64,000 nucleotides of DNA from Streptococcus porcinus (GTDB lineage Bacteria; Bacillota; Bacilli; Lactobacillales; Streptococcaceae). Each line of letters opens with the position of its first letter. Positions within the stretch are counted from its first letter, which is position 1. A model generated the notes under the pieces. It was given only the letters and a program-made list of their open reading frames with translations, did no database searches and was not told where the DNA came from. The DNA lies in contig NZ_LS483388.1 in the NCBI RefSeq assembly GCF_900475415.1, forward strand, positions 1,846,001 to 1,910,000. Direction: 5' to 3'. The translations under genes were made by a program, and so were the position numbers. Shown piece after piece: positions 16,370 to 26,240 of the stretch.

Positions 16370-17680
16370 CTAATCATCCATTTCTAAACATTGTCTTAAG
16401 CGGTAATGGTCACTTTTTGAGGAAAAAACGACTTTGGGATAGTCAGCTAGTATGTCAGAGATATAGACTGAACTTTCTGATATTTTACTTTCAGACTTTC
16501 TTCTATTGTCGTCAAATAATTGACTGATGTCAACTCTCTTTACTTTTGTACTATTTTCAATAATGAAAAACTGCTTCTTACCCTGATGAAAATAGGCAAC
16601 TGAAATAAACGGCCTTCTGCTACCTTTTGCCGTTATAATCGCATGATCAAATAATTTTGATAAAAGTGGAACTAGATCTAATATTTCAATATAATTTTCA
16701 CTTATAGTATCGGGAATTTCTAGATAAACATCAATTTCTTGCTGCTTTGCTTCAAGCAACTTTGCATTAATCAATGATTTAATAACAGCTTCTTTTATGT
16801 TTCCTAAAGAATTAAAATCTGGACCTAAAACTTCCATAGCTTTGCCAGATTCTCTAACAATATTACGATAAACATAAGAAATATCAGCAAGATTACCACG
16901 ATCAATACTATCTTTTAAACTAATCATAATATTTTCAGAATCATGTTTTATCGTCCGAATATCACGATAGAGTTGTTCAATATGATTATTGTAGTTTTCT
17001 AAATAAAGAACCCTTTCTCTTTCCGCTTGTCTAATTTCGGCTTTTAGTTGATCTTTAGCAAAGCGGTCTAGTTTGATAACTACAGTCATCATAATAACTA
17101 AATAAATGAAAATAAATAAAGTTCGATAATTTAAAAAATAGGATTGATAAGCTGTGTCAAAATGAGCAAAAAAATGAATAATTAAATAATAGGCTACCAT
17201 AGCAAAGTTCATACCGATTAACCATGTTTTAAGTTTATTATGGGAAATAAACCTTATCAGGTTAAAATTAAATCCAAACATAAAATTAAAAAGATTAGCC
17301 ACAGGAAGGATTAATAGGTAGGATATCTCTAGTAAAGTAAAATTAGAAACAATCTTGTCCCCCGTCAAACCAGTCACAATAGGTAAAATAATTCCTGATA
17401 TTACTCGAAATACCACTTCTACGAGCATGACCGAAAAAAAGCCATAAAAAATATGTTCTGACCACCTTTTACTCGGGTGAAAAAAGCGGCTAACAAGTAC
17501 TAACAATATAGGATCTACCATAATAAAGCTAGCTGTCAAAAAATTTAAAATTAAAAAAATGATAAAAAGTCCAGAAATTTTATATAGGGATAATGAGATA
17601 CTAGTGCATTTTTGAAAAATGAACCAATCTGCCATAAACACAATAAAACAAAACAGAATAACCTGTAAATTGTTCACCAT
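16370..17680 (-). CDS. fasC: Sensor kinase FasC (phospho-acceptor His kept, ATPase degenerate)
   Basis: A 436-residue HPK10/AgrC-like membrane protein: about six hydrophobic segments in residues 5-205, a coiled-coil-like linker, then His246 in IKHDSENIM, matching the FRHDYVNIL box of AgrC. The ATPase part is eroded: the N-box reads LFDHAIITA (His346 where Asn is expected) and no GxGxGL box is visible near the C-terminus. Its ATG follows the fasB stop directly. Likely works with FasB as a pair on FasA. Confidence 0.92.
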   Translation of the reverse strand: MVNNLQVILFCFIVFMADWFIFQKCTSISLSLYKISGLFIIFLILNFLTASFIMVDPILLVLVSRFFHPSKRWSEHIFYGFFSVMLVEVVFRVISGIILPIVTGLTGDKIVSNFTLLEISYLLILPVANLFNFMFGFNFNLIRFISHNKLKTWLIGMNFAMVAYYLIIHFFAHFDTAYQSYFLNYRTLFIFIYLVIMMTVVIKLDRFAKDQLKAEIRQAERERVLYLENYNNHIEQLYRDIRTIKHDSENIMISLKDSIDRGNLADISYVYRNIVRESGKAMEVLGPDFNSLGNIKEAVIKSLINAKLLEAKQQEIDVYLEIPDTISENYIEILDLVPLLSKLFDHAIITAKGSRRPFISVAYFHQGKKQFFIIENSTKVKRVDISQLFDDNRRKSESKISESSVYISDILADYPKVVFSSKSDHYRLRQCLEMDD

Positions 17681-19027
17681 TTAAACTCCGCTTTCTTTTG
17701 TAATTGTTATGAGCTGTTGGAAAGTATAATTCTTACTTTGAGTACTTAAACTTAGATTAGAGTATTTTTGTACTATGTTTAAAACGTTAGCTAATCCGAT
17801 CCCTCGTCCTTTACCTTTTGTTGAAACCCCCTCTTTAAAAATACGATTAATATTAACTCGCTTTTCTAAACAGGAGTTTGCAACAACCAAAATCTGTTTT
17901 CCCTCTGATTTAAAATAAGCAATAGTGATTGTTTTAGCTGTTGACTCAATCGCAGCTTCAATAGCATTATCACAGAAAATAGATATGAGAAGCAAAAGAT
18001 CGAAACGAGAGATATAAGTATTATTAATGTGATCTGGAACCTCTAGATTAACTGTTATCCCTAATTTTTCAGCTTTTATAATTTTTGCCGACAAGAGACT
18101 CTTAATAGAAGGCATGCCTATATTGCTCAATTTTGAAATGTTATAGTGCTTATCATCCCAATATTCTCTAGCTTCTGTAACCGTAGACTCATAGACATTT
18201 CGGATTAAGGAAATATCTTTTGCTTCAATAGCTTTCCCTAAAATAGCTAGTTTGTTAAAATAAGTATCTTTAAAAACAGTAATTTCCTTATACAACTTTT
18301 CCAAATGATTGCCATAATGCACTAAATTTTCGATGTAGTTCTCTTTTTCTCTTCTCAATGCCCTTTCTAAATGTAGCTTGGAGAGACGGTTAAAATAAGC
18401 TAATAAAAATAAAAAAATGATCGAAAATGTCAGATAAAAAATTTGATAAGAACGAGGAACACTATTTGGATACAGATAAAACAGAAATGGATCTTCAAAA
18501 CCTAAAATAAAAAAAATATCAATATAATAAGCGAAGATAAAAATCAGCATAATCGCAACAAATCGCTTGGCATCTTCAGAATATTCATTTTCATATATCT
18601 TTTTATAATCCTTACCAATCAAATATGAAAACAATTGAAGACTTGGAAAGAGCAAAAGATAAGCCAACAAATTAATCCACAAATGATTTGTCACCTGAAC
18701 ATGTATCTGAAAAAGATAAGGAATCAAACAGGAGGCTAAAAAGCGTGACACCAAATCTACAAAGACACTAGGAGCCAACGCTAGATATAGGGTTCGATAG
18801 CTAAACACACGGTACCCATGTATAATTAAGATTACCCAAAAGAGTAACGGATCAATTAAGAGAGGAGCTAATATAGGTACTTGATTAAAGAATAAAGCAA
18901 CCGCTGTAATCAGCATTTTTTTCCAAAAAGAAAGTTTTAAATCTGAAAAAAAACTCAGAACACTAATTTCAGAAAAATAAAACACTATAATCGATAACTG
19001 AAATCCCAGTAACTGAATGGGCGTCAT
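17681..19027 (-). CDS. fasB: Sensor kinase FasB (ATPase kept, phospho-acceptor His missing)
   Basis: A 448-residue membrane protein, six or seven hydrophobic segments up to about residue 213, then a GHKL ATPase with intact N-box FCDNAIEAAIE (Asn354) and G-box GKGRGIGLANV (407-412). The dimerisation helix reads VFKDTYFNKL (251-260): Asp254 stands where AgrC-type kinases have the phospho-acceptor His. First gene of fasBCA, with its own promoter 60-90 bases upstream. In S. pyogenes the system controls the shift from adhesion to spreading factors through fasX. Confidence 0.92.
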   Translation of the reverse strand: MTPIQLLGFQLSIIVFYFSEISVLSFFSDLKLSFWKKMLITAVALFFNQVPILAPLLIDPLLFWVILIIHGYRVFSYRTLYLALAPSVFVDLVSRFLASCLIPYLFQIHVQVTNHLWINLLAYLLLFPSLQLFSYLIGKDYKKIYENEYSEDAKRFVAIMLIFIFAYYIDIFFILGFEDPFLFYLYPNSVPRSYQIFYLTFSIIFLFLLAYFNRLSKLHLERALRREKENYIENLVHYGNHLEKLYKEITVFKDTYFNKLAILGKAIEAKDISLIRNVYESTVTEAREYWDDKHYNISKLSNIGMPSIKSLLSAKIIKAEKLGITVNLEVPDHINNTYISRFDLLLLISIFCDNAIEAAIESTAKTITIAYFKSEGKQILVVANSCLEKRVNINRIFKEGVSTKGKGRGIGLANVLNIVQKYSNLSLSTQSKNYTFQQLITITKESGV

Positions 19028-19088
19028 TGAACTTCCTTTCCTCGTGATTTATGTAACTCATATATTCTATCATATAAAGTTCTCAAGA

Positions 19089-19118
19089 ATTATACCTTTT
19101 TTATTACAAATATTTCAA
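19089..19118 (-). promoter_or_regulatory. fasBCA promoter
   Basis: TTGAAA (19113-19118), 18-base spacer, TATAAT (19089-19094) on the minus strand, about 62 bases upstream of fasB. The rest of 19119-19334 shows only AT-rich sequence without a clear element. Confidence 0.55.
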
Positions 19119-19334
19119 AAACAGGTATTACTTTCAACTACTACTTCTAAAATTGTCTAATTGCTTATCTAGAAAGCTCTGCCAAAAACTTTCCTAAACA
19201 ATTAGAAACTTAAAAATATCCTCTTTATAATTCCGTTCCAAAAGAAATTATAATAGAAAAGTAACCTTCTATCGACCTTTGATATACAGCTAAAGTAGCA
19301 TCCTAGCTACTCCATAACTAGCTAGCCTTAAAGA

Positions 19335-19372
19335 GAAAAAAGAGAAGACCTGGTTGGTCCTCTCTAAGTCTT
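19335..19372 (-). terminator. Terminator after gltX
   Basis: Minus strand AGAGAGGACC pairs with GGTCTTCTCT around AACCA, followed by TTTTTT. Confidence 0.8.
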
Positions 19373-19409
19373 AACTCATTAGATTTGACAAAAAGTCAAC
19401 AGCCCTGAT

Positions 19410-20855
19410 TTAAAGCATGTTATTGATATGTTCAATTGATTTTTCACGACCAAGAAGATAAATGGTATTTGGCAATTCTGGTCCATGCATCTCCCCTGAA
19501 ACAGCGATACGAATTGGCATGAAAAGGTTTTTCCCTTTAATGCCGGTTTCTTTTTGAACAGCCTTAATCTGTGGAAAAATATTTTCCGGTTGGAATTCTT
19601 CATCTGACATAGCTTCCAATTTTTCCTTAAAGGCTTTCAAAACTGTCGGAACTGTTTCACCAGCCATAAGCTCTTTTTCAGCCTCCGTTAGCTCAGGAAA
19701 ATCACTAAAGAAGAGATCTGTTAAAGGCACGATTTCATCAGCCGATCTCAATTGTGGTTGATAAAGTTCCACTAATTTTTCAGCTTTGTCCGTTAAACGA
19801 CCAGCAGCTTCCAAAAAAGGCTTACAAAGGTCAAAGACTTTGGCAGAATCAGCTTTTTTCAGATAATCGTTACTCATCCAATCCATTTTCTTTTGATCAA
19901 AGGCTGCCGGTGATTTGCTAAGGCGATTTTCATCAAAAAGATCAATTAATTGCTGACGTGAGAAAATCTCATCTTCCCCACCAGGGTTCCAGCCTAAAAG
20001 CGCAATAAAGTTAAATACCGCCTCAGGCATATAGCCTTTTTTGCGATAATCTTCGATAAATTGGAGAGTGTCAGTATCACGTTTGGATAACTTTTTCCCA
20101 GTTTCAGAATTAATAATCAAGGTCATGTGACCAAATACTGGCGCTTCCCAACCGAGGGCTTCATAAACCATTAGTTGTTTTGGAGTATTCGCGATATGGT
20201 CATCTCCACGGATAACATGTGAAATTTGCATATCATGGTCATCAACAACAACGGCAAAGTTATAAGTTGGGTATCCATCTTTTTTCTGTATGACCCAATC
20301 GCCACCGATATTACCACCTTCAAATTCAATATCACCTTTAACCATATCGGTCCATTTGTAGATACCTGACTCATTGACTTTTAAGCGAACTGTCGGGATA
20401 ATGCCTTGGGCTTCACGGTCTGCGATATAAGCTAATTTTTCCTCTTCAGACATGCCAATAAACTCGTTAATGTATCGAGGTGTTTCGCCAGCTGCCTCTT
20501 GCCGTTCGCGTTCTTTGGCTAGTTCTTCTTCTGTGACATAAGATTTATAGGCTAAGCCTTTTTCTAAAAGAAGATCAATATATTTCTGATAGAGCTCAAG
20601 ACGTTCTGACTGACGGTAGTTTGCATGAGTTTCAGGGCTCTCATCCCAATCAATACCTAACCATTTAAGGTTCTCAAGCTGGGAGCGCTCCCCATCTGCT
20701 ACGTGGCGTTTGCGGTCAGTATCTTCAATACGAATGATAAAAGTGCCACCATGATGACGGGCATATAGATAATTAAAGAGTGCTGTACGGGCATTACCAA
20801 TATGCAATAACCCTGTTGGACTTGGTGCATAGCGCACACGAATTGGTTTAGACAT
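19410..20855 (-). CDS. gltX: Glutamate--tRNA ligase
   Basis: A 481-residue class I aminoacyl-tRNA synthetase charging tRNA-Glu (and in many Firmicutes tRNA-Gln for later transamidation). HIGH-type motif [16 protein letters not shown] and KMSKS-type [11 protein letters not shown] are visible. An in-frame ATG lies further upstream (20885), but ATG 20855 ([13 protein letters not shown]) has AGGAG seven bases before it. A hairpin sits between its likely promoter and start. Confidence 0.97.
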   Translation of the reverse strand: MSKPIRVRYAPSPTGLLHIGNARTALFNYLYARHHGGTFIIRIEDTDRKRHVADGERSQLENLKWLGIDWDESPETHANYRQSERLELYQKYIDLLLEKGLAYKSYVTEEELAKERERQEAAGETPRYINEFIGMSEEEKLAYIADREAQGIIPTVRLKVNESGIYKWTDMVKGDIEFEGGNIGGDWVIQKKDGYPTYNFAVVVDDHDMQISHVIRGDDHIANTPKQLMVYEALGWEAPVFGHMTLIINSETGKKLSKRDTDTLQFIEDYRKKGYMPEAVFNFIALLGWNPGGEDEIFSRQQLIDLFDENRLSKSPAAFDQKKMDWMSNDYLKKADSAKVFDLCKPFLEAAGRLTDKAEKLVELYQPQLRSADEIVPLTDLFFSDFPELTEAEKELMAGETVPTVLKAFKEKLEAMSDEEFQPENIFPQIKAVQKETGIKGKNLFMPIRIAVSGEMHGPELPNTIYLLGREKSIEHINNML

Positions 20856-20897
20856 TCTATTTCTCCTCTTTCTGTTAGACATCATTAGAGCCAGTTA

Positions 20898-20932
20898 AAA
20901 ACAAGTAACACTAAAGTTGAACTTGTTTTTTG
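20898..20932 (-). promoter_or_regulatory. Hairpin with T-run in the gltX leader
   Basis: AAAAACAAGT (minus strand) pairs with ACTTGTTTTT around about 14 bases, between a likely promoter and the gltX start. It resembles a weak intrinsic terminator, so it may attenuate gltX. Confidence 0.35.
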
Positions 20933-20967
20933 ATTTAATATACTAATGAATGATTCAAATCACATCT

Positions 20968-20977
20968 ATTATAGCAC
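20968..20977 (-). promoter_or_regulatory. Probable extended -10 promoter of gltX
   Basis: TGTGCTATAAT on the minus strand, an extended -10 element (TATAAT at 20968-20973) without a strong -35. The rest of the gap up to the carbonic anhydrase gene (20978-21185) shows nothing I can name. Confidence 0.45.
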
Positions 20978-21185
20978 ATTTTATGGGCCTGAGTGAAGGA
21001 AATCAGCCTTACACAGACTGAGTAAAACGATATCGTGAAATTACTGAGGACAATTTTTTATACTCATCGCTTCTCATATCCTTTGTATAGATAAAGGGAA
21101 TTGCTACAAGTTAAAGTATGGTTCCTACTCCAAGCAACAAGGTGAGTCTTGCCATTAAATAATACTCTTCTTATAATTTATAATA

Positions 21186-21680
21186 TTAAAAAACTTGTGT
21201 CATTTTACCAGTATCAACATCATAGACAGCTCCATTAATGTCAACATCATCTGGAATAAGTGGAGATTCTTGCAACAGACGCATATCCTCTCGGACTGAT
21301 TCTGCTACATCTTGGAAGGGTAAGAAATCTTGGTCTGATACATCTATTCCAAGCTTTTGTTGAATATGTTCTGCAAAGCTTTGGTTGGTAAAAGTTTGAG
21401 CACCACAGTCCGTATGGTGTAATACCACAATTTCACGTGTCCCCATTTGCTGCTGTGAAATAACCAAAGATCGTATCATATCATCTGTCACACGACCGCC
21501 AGCATTCCTCAAAATATGGGCATCACCAAGTGCTAACCCTAAAGCTTGGGCAACATGCAAGCGAGAATCCATACAGGTCACGATGGCAACACGCGTTTTA
21601 GGCTTAAGTGGTAGGTGGGCTATTCCATGAAGTTCAACATAGGCACTATTAGCTGACATAAAACTTTTAAAATATGACAT
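21186..21680 (-). CDS. Beta-class carbonic anhydrase
   Basis: A 164-residue enzyme interconverting CO2 and bicarbonate. Zinc ligands in TCMDSRL (Cys, Asp/Arg dyad) and HHTDCG (His and Cys) give the beta-CA pattern; AGGRVTDDMIRSL lies between. Length fits the short bacterial subclass. Bicarbonate supply for carboxylases is the usual role. It stands alone between radA and gltX. Confidence 0.92.
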   Translation of the reverse strand: MSYFKSFMSANSAYVELHGIAHLPLKPKTRVAIVTCMDSRLHVAQALGLALGDAHILRNAGGRVTDDMIRSLVISQQQMGTREIVVLHHTDCGAQTFTNQSFAEHIQQKLGIDVSDQDFLPFQDVAESVREDMRLLQESPLIPDDVDINGAVYDVDTGKMTQVF

Positions 21681-21834
21681 AATTTCTCCTTAGTAAATGT
21701 AGCGATAAACTACCAGTTTGTGACATCATATCATTTTAAACTTAAAAACTCTAAGCATTTACCCCTGATTAATTTCCCTAGACCAATAATTTTAGAGACC
21801 TAAGATTAAGATAGTAGAATTGACACTAGTACTT

Positions 21835-23202
21835 CTAAGTTTTAGAGAAGACCGCTTTAAGAACCTCTCCTACCGTTGATACACCAACAACTTCTATATT
21901 TTGAGGAATATCTAATCCTTGTAAAGCATTTTTAGGGACATAAATCTTGGTAAATCCAAGTTTAGCTGCTTCATTAATTCTTTGTTCAATACGAGTCACC
22001 CGTCTAATCTCACCCGTCAAACCAATTTCTCCTAGAAAGGCCTCTTGAGGATTAGTTGGCAGTTCCTTATAACTTGAAGCAATGGCCACAGCCACAGCTA
22101 AGTCAATGGCCGGCTCATCTAACTTAACACCTCCAGCAGCCTTCAAATAGGCATCCTGATTCTGTAACAGCAAGCCACAGCGCTTTTCTAAAACAGCCAT
22201 AATCAAACTAACCCGATTGAAATCTAATCCTGTTGTTGTCCTCCTAGCATTACCAAAAACAGTTGGGGTTACTAAAGATTGGACCTCAGCTAAAATCGGT
22301 CGACTACCTTCCATAGTAACCACAATAGCTGAGCCTGTGGCACCGTCTAAGCGTTCCTCTAGGAAAACTTGACTAGGATTAGTAACCTCAACCAGCCCAC
22401 CTGATTGCATTTCAAAAATACCAATTTCATTGGTCGAGCCAAAACGATTTTTAACAGCCCTCAAAATTCTAAAGGTGTGATGACGTTCACCTTCAAAATA
22501 GAGGACTGTATCCACCATATGCTCCAACATTCTTGGTCCTGCTATAGTTCCTTCTTTAGTAACGTGCCCAACTATAAAGGTCGCAATATTATTAGTCTTC
22601 GCTAATTGCATGAGTTCCGCTGTTACTTCTCTAACCTGACTAACAGACCCTTGAACACCTGAGCTATCAGGACTCATAATGGTTTGAATGGAATCAATAA
22701 TTAAAAAATCAGGTTGAATTTTCTCAATCTCAATCCTAATCTCTTGCATGTTGGTCTCAGCGTAGAGATAGAATTCATTATCAATCTCCCCTAGACGTTC
22801 ACTTCGCAATTTTATCTGTTCTGCCGACTCTTCTCCAGACACATATAAAACTGTTCCTTTATTAGCCAGCTGAGTCGAAACTTGCAAGAGTAAGGTTGAC
22901 TTCCCGATCCCCGGATCTCCACCAATCAGGATAAGGCTGCCTGGAACGACTCCTCCACCAAGAACTCGATTAAATTCATCCATGTTAGTCTGAGTACGGG
23001 AATAATTGAGATTATCAACATCCTTCAGCTTTACAGGACGACTCTTTTCACCCGTTAGGCTAACACGCGCATTCTTAAGCTCTTGGACTTCAACTTCCTC
23101 TACAAATGAAGACCAGGCTGAACAATTGGGACAACGTCCTAGATATTTAGGAGAGTGATAACCACATTCCTGACAGACAAAGGTTGCTTTTTTCTTAGCC
23201 AT
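21835..23202 (-). CDS. radA: DNA repair protein RadA
   Basis: A 455-residue RadA: N-terminal four-Cys zinc motif ([18 protein letters not shown]), Walker [15 protein letters not shown], Walker [10 protein letters not shown], the RadA motif [15 protein letters not shown] and a Lon-protease-like C-terminal domain. RadA is a DnaB-like helicase that extends branches in recombination and, in streptococci, acts in transformation. It follows dut by 26 bases, as in other streptococci. Confidence 0.97.
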   Translation of the reverse strand: MAKKKATFVCQECGYHSPKYLGRCPNCSAWSSFVEEVEVQELKNARVSLTGEKSRPVKLKDVDNLNYSRTQTNMDEFNRVLGGGVVPGSLILIGGDPGIGKSTLLLQVSTQLANKGTVLYVSGEESAEQIKLRSERLGEIDNEFYLYAETNMQEIRIEIEKIQPDFLIIDSIQTIMSPDSSGVQGSVSQVREVTAELMQLAKTNNIATFIVGHVTKEGTIAGPRMLEHMVDTVLYFEGERHHTFRILRAVKNRFGSTNEIGIFEMQSGGLVEVTNPSQVFLEERLDGATGSAIVVTMEGSRPILAEVQSLVTPTVFGNARRTTTGLDFNRVSLIMAVLEKRCGLLLQNQDAYLKAAGGVKLDEPAIDLAVAVAIASSYKELPTNPQEAFLGEIGLTGEIRRVTRIEQRINEAAKLGFTKIYVPKNALQGLDIPQNIEVVGVSTVGEVLKAVFSKT

Positions 23203-23228
23203 ATATACTTTCCTTACTAAGAGGCTTC

Positions 23229-23675
23229 TTAGTGACCGGTTGAACCAAAACCACCTGTACGAACACCATCTGCCTGATCATCATCCGCTAGAAGGTACGG
23301 ACCAAAAACCGCTTGAACAATCCGTTCATCGACTTCTAGAGAGACTACTTGATCAGTAATATTTTGCATTTGCGCAAAAATATGTCCCTCATTATTATCA
23401 TTATTATAGTAGTCGCCATCAATAACCCCAACAGAATTAATCAATACTAAGCCTTTTTTGCGAGGATTTGATGAGCGATCATATAAATAAAGAACCTCCC
23501 CTGCTTGCATATAAGCTTTCACACCGGTTGGAACTAGTTTTATCTCACCTGGGCCAATCTCTGTAGCCTTGGCTACTTTTAAATCGTAACCTGCCGCATG
23601 TTTTGTTTCTCTTTTGGGTAATAGCTGAGCAGCGTCAGCATATTCCGTAATTAACTCAAAACCACGAATTTTCAT
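23229..23675 (-). CDS. dut: Deoxyuridine 5'-triphosphate nucleotidohydrolase
   Basis: A 148-residue trimeric dUTPase: [37 protein letters not shown] and the C-terminal glycine-rich arm GGFGSTGH. It hydrolyses dUTP to dUMP, keeping uracil out of DNA. Upstream of radA with close spacing; a TATAAT at 23713-23718 (minus) is the likely -10. Confidence 0.95.
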   Translation of the reverse strand: MKIRGFELITEYADAAQLLPKRETKHAAGYDLKVAKATEIGPGEIKLVPTGVKAYMQAGEVLYLYDRSSNPRKKGLVLINSVGVIDGDYYNNDNNEGHIFAQMQNITDQVVSLEVDERIVQAVFGPYLLADDDQADGVRTGGFGSTGH

Positions 23676-23794
23676 TATGTTTTATCCTTTTCTCTACAAA
23701 TTTATTCTCTCTATTATAACTTATTCGTAAAAGAATAGCAAAAATGACCACAAAAAAACATTTAATTATTCTTACTAATTAAACGTCATTAGCC

Positions 23795-24154
23795 TCACTT
23801 CTCTGGAACAAATCGGAATAATATCACAGACATAATAGTCGTTATGGTAAAGAAAATGATTTTCATCCAAATAAAAGGCATAAAAATAATCGAGATTCCC
23901 ATTAATATCCAAACTTGAACGAGAATTTGTTTTTTACGAGTACGGGGGATAATCCGTGTTTCAAGGTAGTCACCTACATAATATTTGTAAACTTTAGTGC
24001 TACGTAACCAGTTGTTAAAGCGATCAGAACTACGCGAAAAACAAAAGCCCGCTAGTAAAAGTAAAGGTGTTGTCGGTAATAATGGCAAGGGTATGCCTAA
24101 GATTGCCAAGGCAAAACTAAGGCAGCCAGCACTGATATATAATGTTTTTTTCAT
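23795..24154 (-). CDS. DUF454/YbaN family inner membrane protein
   Basis: A 119-residue protein with three or four hydrophobic stretches and the family pattern GIPLPLLPTTPLLLLAGFCFSRSSDRFNNWL. Function unknown. ATG 24154 (MKKTLYISAG), five bases after AAGGA, is preferred over the more upstream ATG 24169. Confidence 0.82.
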   Translation of the reverse strand: MKKTLYISAGCLSFALAILGIPLPLLPTTPLLLLAGFCFSRSSDRFNNWLRSTKVYKYYVGDYLETRIIPRTRKKQILVQVWILMGISIIFMPFIWMKIIFFTITTIMSVILFRFVPEK

Positions 24155-24265
24155 GATAATCCTTTTCATTTTTTACTATTATATCAAAAATAAAAGGGAC
24201 TCGCTCTTTCTATGTTTTCTAAGCTTAGATCATATATAAATGAATAATTCAGAAAATAATTGCTA

Positions 24266-24294
24266 TTATTATATTAAAGCGTTATCATTATAAT
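24266..24294 (+). promoter_or_regulatory. Promoter with cre-like site for the FMN reductase pair
   Basis: TATAAT (24289-24294), 17-base spacer, weak TTATTA -35 (24266-24271). The spacer holds ATTAAAGCGTTATCA (24273-24287), one mismatch from a cre consensus. Confidence 0.5.
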
Positions 24295-24334
24295 GAGAAA
24301 AAGTTCTTGAAATTTTAGAAATAGAGGAATTATT

Positions 24335-24937
24335 ATGAAAGTCATTGGTCTTGTTGGTACAAATTCAAGTCATTCCACTAACCGTCAACTTCTCCAATAT
24401 ATGTCAAATCATTTTGCAGATAAAGCAGAAATTGAATTAATGGAAATCAAAGATTTTCCTCTCTTCAATAAACCTGCTAACAAAGAGTTGCCTAAAATAG
24501 TCACCGAAATGGCTGCTAAAATTGAAGAAGCCGATGGTGTCATTATCGGTACACCCGAATACGACCATTCAGTACCCGCTTCATTGATGAATGCTTTAGC
24601 TTGGCTATCTTATGGAATTTATCCCTTGCTTGGTAAGCCAGTGATGATCACCGGGGCTTCTTACGGAACTTTGGGGTCCTCGCGGGCGCAATTGCAACTA
24701 CGGCAAATCTTAAATGCTCCTGAGTTAAAAGCAACTGTTCTGCCAGATGAGTTTCTACTCTCCCATTCTTTACAAGCATTTGATGCTAACGGTAATCTCT
24801 TTGATTTAGAAACCATTCAAAAATTGGATGCTATCTTTGATGATTTCCGAATTTTTGTTAAGATTGCTGGAAAGCTATCGCATGCTCAGGAACTTCTACG
24901 TAAAGAGGCTGAGGATTTTGACTGGGAAAACTTGTAA
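24335..24937 (+). CDS. NADPH-dependent FMN reductase family protein
   Basis: A 200-residue flavodoxin-like reductase: [19 protein letters not shown] (phosphate-binding loop) and [24 protein letters not shown] followed by [27 protein letters not shown]. Such proteins reduce FMN, quinones or azo dyes with NAD(P)H. First of two genes 17 bases apart; the second has a homologous N-terminus, so the pair arose by duplication. Confidence 0.88.
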   Translation: MKVIGLVGTNSSHSTNRQLLQYMSNHFADKAEIELMEIKDFPLFNKPANKELPKIVTEMAAKIEEADGVIIGTPEYDHSVPASLMNALAWLSYGIYPLLGKPVMITGASYGTLGSSRAQLQLRQILNAPELKATVLPDEFLLSHSLQAFDANGNLFDLETIQKLDAIFDDFRIFVKIAGKLSHAQELLRKEAEDFDWENL

Positions 24938-24954
24938 TAAGAAAGGACCTTACT

Positions 24955-26196
24955 ATGAAATTTGTCGCTATTGTTGGCTCAAATGCAGAACAATCTTACA
25001 ACCGTATGTTATTAGAGTTTATGAGACGCCACTTTAAATTAAAATGTGAGATTGAAGTTTTAGAAATCAAAGATATTCCCATGTTTAACCAAGATCAAGA
25101 TCAATCTGATTGCTTTGCTATTAGATACCTCTACCATAAAATCACACGTGCAGATGGTGTCATTATTGCAACACCAGAACACAACCATACGATTACACCC
25201 GCTCTAAAGAGTACACTTGAATGGTTATCCTTTAAGCTTCACCCACTTGAAAATAAGCCGGTTATGATTGTTGGCGCCTCTTATTATGATCAAGGGACCT
25301 CACGAGCCCAAGTTCACCTTCGCAAAATCTTAGAAGCACCTGGTGTTAATGCATTTACTCTTCCAGGAAATGAATTTTTGCTAGGCAAGGCTAAAGAGGC
25401 TTTTGATAATAATGGCAATATTAGTAATGAGGGGACTGTCTTGTTCCTAGAAAGTTGCCTAGATAATTTTATTAAATATGTAAAAGTTGTCTCATCGCTC
25501 CGTCAACCTAAAGCAATTGAGCCTGAGGACTTGGATTGTGGGAAACCAATTTCAACAACAATCAAGGAAGTCGATCCAGATGATCCTGACTGGTTGGAAA
25601 AAGCTGCTAAAATTGTCAATGCTGTTGAAGGAGACACCTATGTCAAGTTGGATCATGGTCTCCTAACAGTCAACCAACTTAACATGTTCTTAAAAGCTAT
25701 GCCATTTGAATTAACCTACTCAGACGATAATAACCAATTTTTATACTATAATAATGCTCATCAAGATCCTGAAACTATGTATGCAAAGCGTCTTCCTGAA
25801 CAAGTCGGCAATCGTTTATCAACTGTCCATGGTTCGCTTCCACCTGGACGTATGAAAAATGTGGAGTGGGTAATCGGTTCTCTACGTAATGGTAATGAAG
25901 AATATGTGCGCACCATCGTCCCTGGCTCTCCAGCTGAAGTCATCAATACACATAATTATCAAGCCATGTATTATCCTGATGGCTCATTCTCAGGCATCAA
26001 CGAAATTGTTTTCAATTTCAAACCATGGTTGGACTGGTATTTGAAAGAAACAGGTCAACATTTGGTAGGAGGAAAAGTTAACGCAACACCTACTTCTCAC
26101 ACAAACGTTGATGCAACCTCTGGTGCTTCTGATACTGGAGCTACCAGCTCCGTAGTCGCTGAAGCTGATGCTACGTCAGGTGCTTCTGAGCATTAA
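24955..26196 (+). CDS. NADPH-dependent FMN reductase fused to a PAS-like domain
   Basis: A 413-residue protein. Residues 1-180 repeat the fold of the previous gene ([62 protein letters not shown]). A linker (about 190-235) leads to a region about 240-375 that resembles PAS_10/DUF438-type domains ([47 protein letters not shown]). The last 30 residues are Ala/Ser/Thr/Gly-rich with DATSGAS twice. The fusion suggests a redox or ligand sensor joined to a flavin reductase; the exact job is unknown. Confidence 0.85.
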   Translation: MKFVAIVGSNAEQSYNRMLLEFMRRHFKLKCEIEVLEIKDIPMFNQDQDQSDCFAIRYLYHKITRADGVIIATPEHNHTITPALKSTLEWLSFKLHPLENKPVMIVGASYYDQGTSRAQVHLRKILEAPGVNAFTLPGNEFLLGKAKEAFDNNGNISNEGTVLFLESCLDNFIKYVKVVSSLRQPKAIEPEDLDCGKPISTTIKEVDPDDPDWLEKAAKIVNAVEGDTYVKLDHGLLTVNQLNMFLKAMPFELTYSDDNNQFLYYNNAHQDPETMYAKRLPEQVGNRLSTVHGSLPPGRMKNVEWVIGSLRNGNEEYVRTIVPGSPAEVINTHNYQAMYYPDGSFSGINEIVFNFKPWLDWYLKETGQHLVGGKVNATPTSHTNVDATSGASDTGATSSVVAEADATSGASEH

Positions 26197-26204
26197 ATTT
26201 AAAT

Positions 26205-26240
26205 CAAAAAACAACTTTTCATAACAAAAGTTGTTTTTTA
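26205..26240. terminator. Bidirectional terminator between FMN reductase and queH
   Basis: AAAAAACAACTTTT and AAAAGTTGTTTTTT form a stem around CATAAC between convergent genes. Confidence 0.85.

Noticed and set aside
19141..19200. A second LytTR-type repeat pair upstream of fasB
   Set aside because: TTGTTTAGGA-like sequence is present once on the minus strand, but no partner at 21 bp was found.
20886..21185. T-box or other known riboswitch before gltX
   Set aside because: No T-box sequence or specifier-loop pattern was recognised; only a simple hairpin is present.
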